Of a DNA stretch of 8,627 nucleotides, positions 7,368 through 8,627 are shown in pieces. Position 1 is the first letter of the stretch. Every line of letters begins with the position of its first letter. The notes under the pieces are model-generated. The model was not told where the DNA came from, searched no databases, and saw only the letters and a program-made list of their open reading frames with translations. Both the position numbers and the translations under genes were made by a program. This DNA comes from Oscillospiraceae bacterium (GTDB lineage Bacteria; Bacillota_A; Clostridia; Oscillospirales; JAAYXM01): positions 1 through 8,627 of the forward strand of contig JAFQVE010000390.1 in NCBI GenBank assembly GCA_017408185.1. The letters run 5' to 3'.

Positions 7368-7395
7368 TTGGATAAATGAAAATATGGTGTATAAT
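7368..7395 (+). promoter_or_regulatory. Sigma-A-like promoter of the HTH-ATPase-CYTH gene (TTGGAT, 16 bp, TATAAT)
   Basis: A consensus -10 box TATAAT lies at 7390-7395, with TTGGAT at 7368-7373 as -35 (or CTTGGA one base earlier, giving 17 bp). Transcription would begin near 7402, only about 17 bases before the ATG, so the leader is little more than the ribosome binding site. Confidence 0.7.
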
Positions 7396-7405
7396 TGTAA
7401 CTGAT

Positions 7406-7414
7406 AAGGGGGGG
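7406..7414 (+). promoter_or_regulatory. Ribosome binding site with a run of seven G
   Basis: AAGGGGGGG precedes the ATG at 7419 by four bases. It can pair with the anti-Shine-Dalgarno but is not the usual AGGAGG, and the seven-G tract is a homopolymer prone to slippage. It decides the start at 7419 over the downstream in-frame ATG (codon 13), which lies inside the HTH. Confidence 0.6.
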
Positions 7415-7418
7415 TGCT

Positions 7419-8627
7419 ATGAATGATTATATTTTTGGTAAAAAAATTTATAAAATGCGCACCAATGCAAAGTTGTCACAGAGCCAGCTTGCAGAGATGC
7501 TTGGTGTTTCTAATAAAGCCGTTTCAAAATGGGAAAACGGAAGTGCAAAACCGCATGTTGATATGATAAAGAAACTTGCGGCAGTATTCAATATGTCAGT
7601 TGACGAATTGCTCTCTTTAGAAGTGAATAATAAAGAGATTCAAATTACAAAAATTGTAATCACCGGTGGTCCGTGTGCTGGTAAAACTACAGCAATGAGT
7701 TGGATACAAAATGCATTCACAGAGCTTGGTTATTATGTGGTATTTATCCCCGAAACAGCAACAGAACTCATTACTGCAGGGATTGCGCCTTGGACATTAA
7801 ATAGTAACCTTGATTATCAGATATGTCAGATAAAGTTGCAGCTTGAAAAGGAAAAAATCTATCGCAATGGTGCACAAAGTGTATTTAATTATGATAAGGT
7901 TTTAATTGTCTGTGACAGAGGAACAATGGATAACAAAGCATATATGTCCGACTTGGAATTTTCACAAGCAATGACAAATCTTAAACTAAACGAAACCGAG
8001 TTGAGAGATGAATATGATGCTGTGTTCCATTTGGTAACTGCCGCAAAAGGGACTGAAGAGTTTTATACTCTTTCTAATAATCAAGCGAGAACGGAAACTG
8101 TAGAAGAGGCTGCTGCGATGGATGATAAACTCATTGCTGCATGGACAGGACATCCCCACTTAAGAGTTATTGATAATAGTATGGGCTTTGAGGATAAAAT
8201 GAAAAAGCTGATTTCGGAAATCTCTGCTTTCTTAGGCGAACCGGAACCATATGAAATAGAACGAAAATTCCTGATTGAATATCCGGATATAAAGCTTTTG
8301 GAAACAATTCCTAATTGCCGCAAAGTCGAAATTATACAGACATATCTTAACTCCACTCTTAATGAAGAGGTACGTGTACGCCAACGTGGCGAAAATGGCA
8401 ATTACATATATTTTAAAACAATAAAACGAACAATTTCCGGTACTAAACGAGTAGAAATTGAAACAAGGCTCTCAAAAGATGAATATCTTACCTTGCTAAT
8501 GAATTCTGATACAAGCAAAAAACAAATTCGTAAAAATAGATATTGCTTGACTTATGATAATCAGTACTTCGAGATTGATGTTTATCCCTTCTGGAGTGAC
8601 AGAGCAATTGCAGAGATAGAACTATGC
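7419..8627 (+). CDS. XRE HTH - AAA_28 ATPase - CYTH fusion protein (3' partial)
   Basis: ATG 7419 opens a frame with no stop up to the window edge (403 codons). Residues 1-68 are an XRE/Cro-type helix-turn-helix (LSQSQLAEMLGVSNKAVSKWENG, helices at about 19-41). Residues about 74-270 are an AAA_28-like P-loop domain: Walker A GGPCAGKT (83-90, Lys89), PETATE (111-116), hydrophobic strand ending in CDRG (165-168), NQARTE (221-226) and WTGHPH (242-247) with VIDN (250-253). Residues about 276 onward are a CYTH domain: EIERK (279-283, the ExExK signature), RVRQR (319-323), Lys333 and Lys336, EIE (346-348), Arg371 and Arg374, EID (385-387) and EIE (399-401). CYTH enzymes act on triphosphates with divalent metal (inorganic triphosphate, thiamine triphosphate, or ATP in CyaB). 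Every expected catalytic position seen is intact; by the family's size some 40-50 residues are missing. Protein is cytosolic, no membrane segment. The gene is more AT-rich than the lyase gene. Biochemical role unknown. Confidence 0.9.
   Translation, partial: MNDYIFGKKIYKMRTNAKLSQSQLAEMLGVSNKAVSKWENGSAKPHVDMIKKLAAVFNMSVDELLSLEVNNKEIQITKIVITGGPCAGKTTAMSWIQNAFTELGYYVVFIPETATELITAGIAPWTLNSNLDYQICQIKLQLEKEKIYRNGAQSVFNYDKVLIVCDRGTMDNKAYMSDLEFSQAMTNLKLNETELRDEYDAVFHLVTAAKGTEEFYTLSNNQARTETVEEAAAMDDKLIAAWTGHPHLRVIDNSMGFEDKMKKLISEISAFLGEPEPYEIERKFLIEYPDIKLLETIPNCRKVEIIQTYLNSTLNEEVRVRQRGENGNYIYFKTIKRTISGTKRVEIETRLSKDEYLTLLMNSDTSKKQIRKNRYCLTYDNQYFEIDVYPFWSDRAIAEIELC

Noticed and set aside
8081..8401. Minus-strand open frame of 106 codons
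   Set aside because: It is antisense to the AAA_28/CYTH coding region, which carries conserved motifs in the plus frame.
1..8627. CRISPR array, tRNA or rRNA
   Set aside because: No regularly spaced direct repeats with unique spacers, no cloverleaf and no rRNA-like conserved blocks were seen on either strand.

Overview
The window looks like part of a genome from an anaerobic, fibre- or glycan-degrading member of the Clostridia (Bacillota), probably a gut or rumen type. The reasons are the SLH-anchored modular polysaccharide-lyase-like protein, the bacterial Ig-like (Big2-type) modules, sigma-A-like promoters with purine-rich ribosome binding sites, and an XRE-regulated gene of clear low-GC Gram-positive style. 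No rRNA, tRNA, CRISPR array or intact transposase was seen.

Layout. (1) Positions 1-6852 hold a single giant plus-strand gene, cut at its 5' end by the window edge (2283 codons visible). It encodes a secreted surface protein. In order it has three tandem modules, each a beta-sandwich-like unit followed by a Big2-type Ig unit, then an extra Big2 unit. A heparinase II/III-like polysaccharide lyase region with a four-cysteine zinc-ribbon-like insert follows, then a putative Ig/He_PIG-like domain, a Gly/Thr linker and three SLH repeats that should hold it on the cell wall. A hairpin terminator follows at once. (2) Positions 6853-7418 are a 566-base stretch without a long gene. It is not empty: it contains the terminator, a 12-bp palindrome, a strong sigma-A-like promoter, a leader with a long-range inverted repeat, a 22-codon ORF with a good Shine-Dalgarno, an AT-rich patch with repeated CTATATAT words and GGTGTC words, and a second promoter with a nearby dyad. 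It may be a truncated gene start or a recombination scar. (3) From 7419 to the right edge (still open) runs a gene for an unusual three-domain protein: an XRE-type helix-turn-helix, then an AAA_28-type P-loop ATPase/kinase-like domain, then a CYTH (triphosphate tunnel metalloenzyme) domain. All key motifs are visible.

The two large genes do not obviously work together: a terminator, 566 bases and a shift to more AT-rich composition separate them. The lyase gene is a surface glycan-degradation gene. The HTH-ATPase-CYTH gene looks like a self-contained regulatory or nucleotide/polyphosphate-handling unit with its own promoter, and it is the best candidate in this window for little-described biology.
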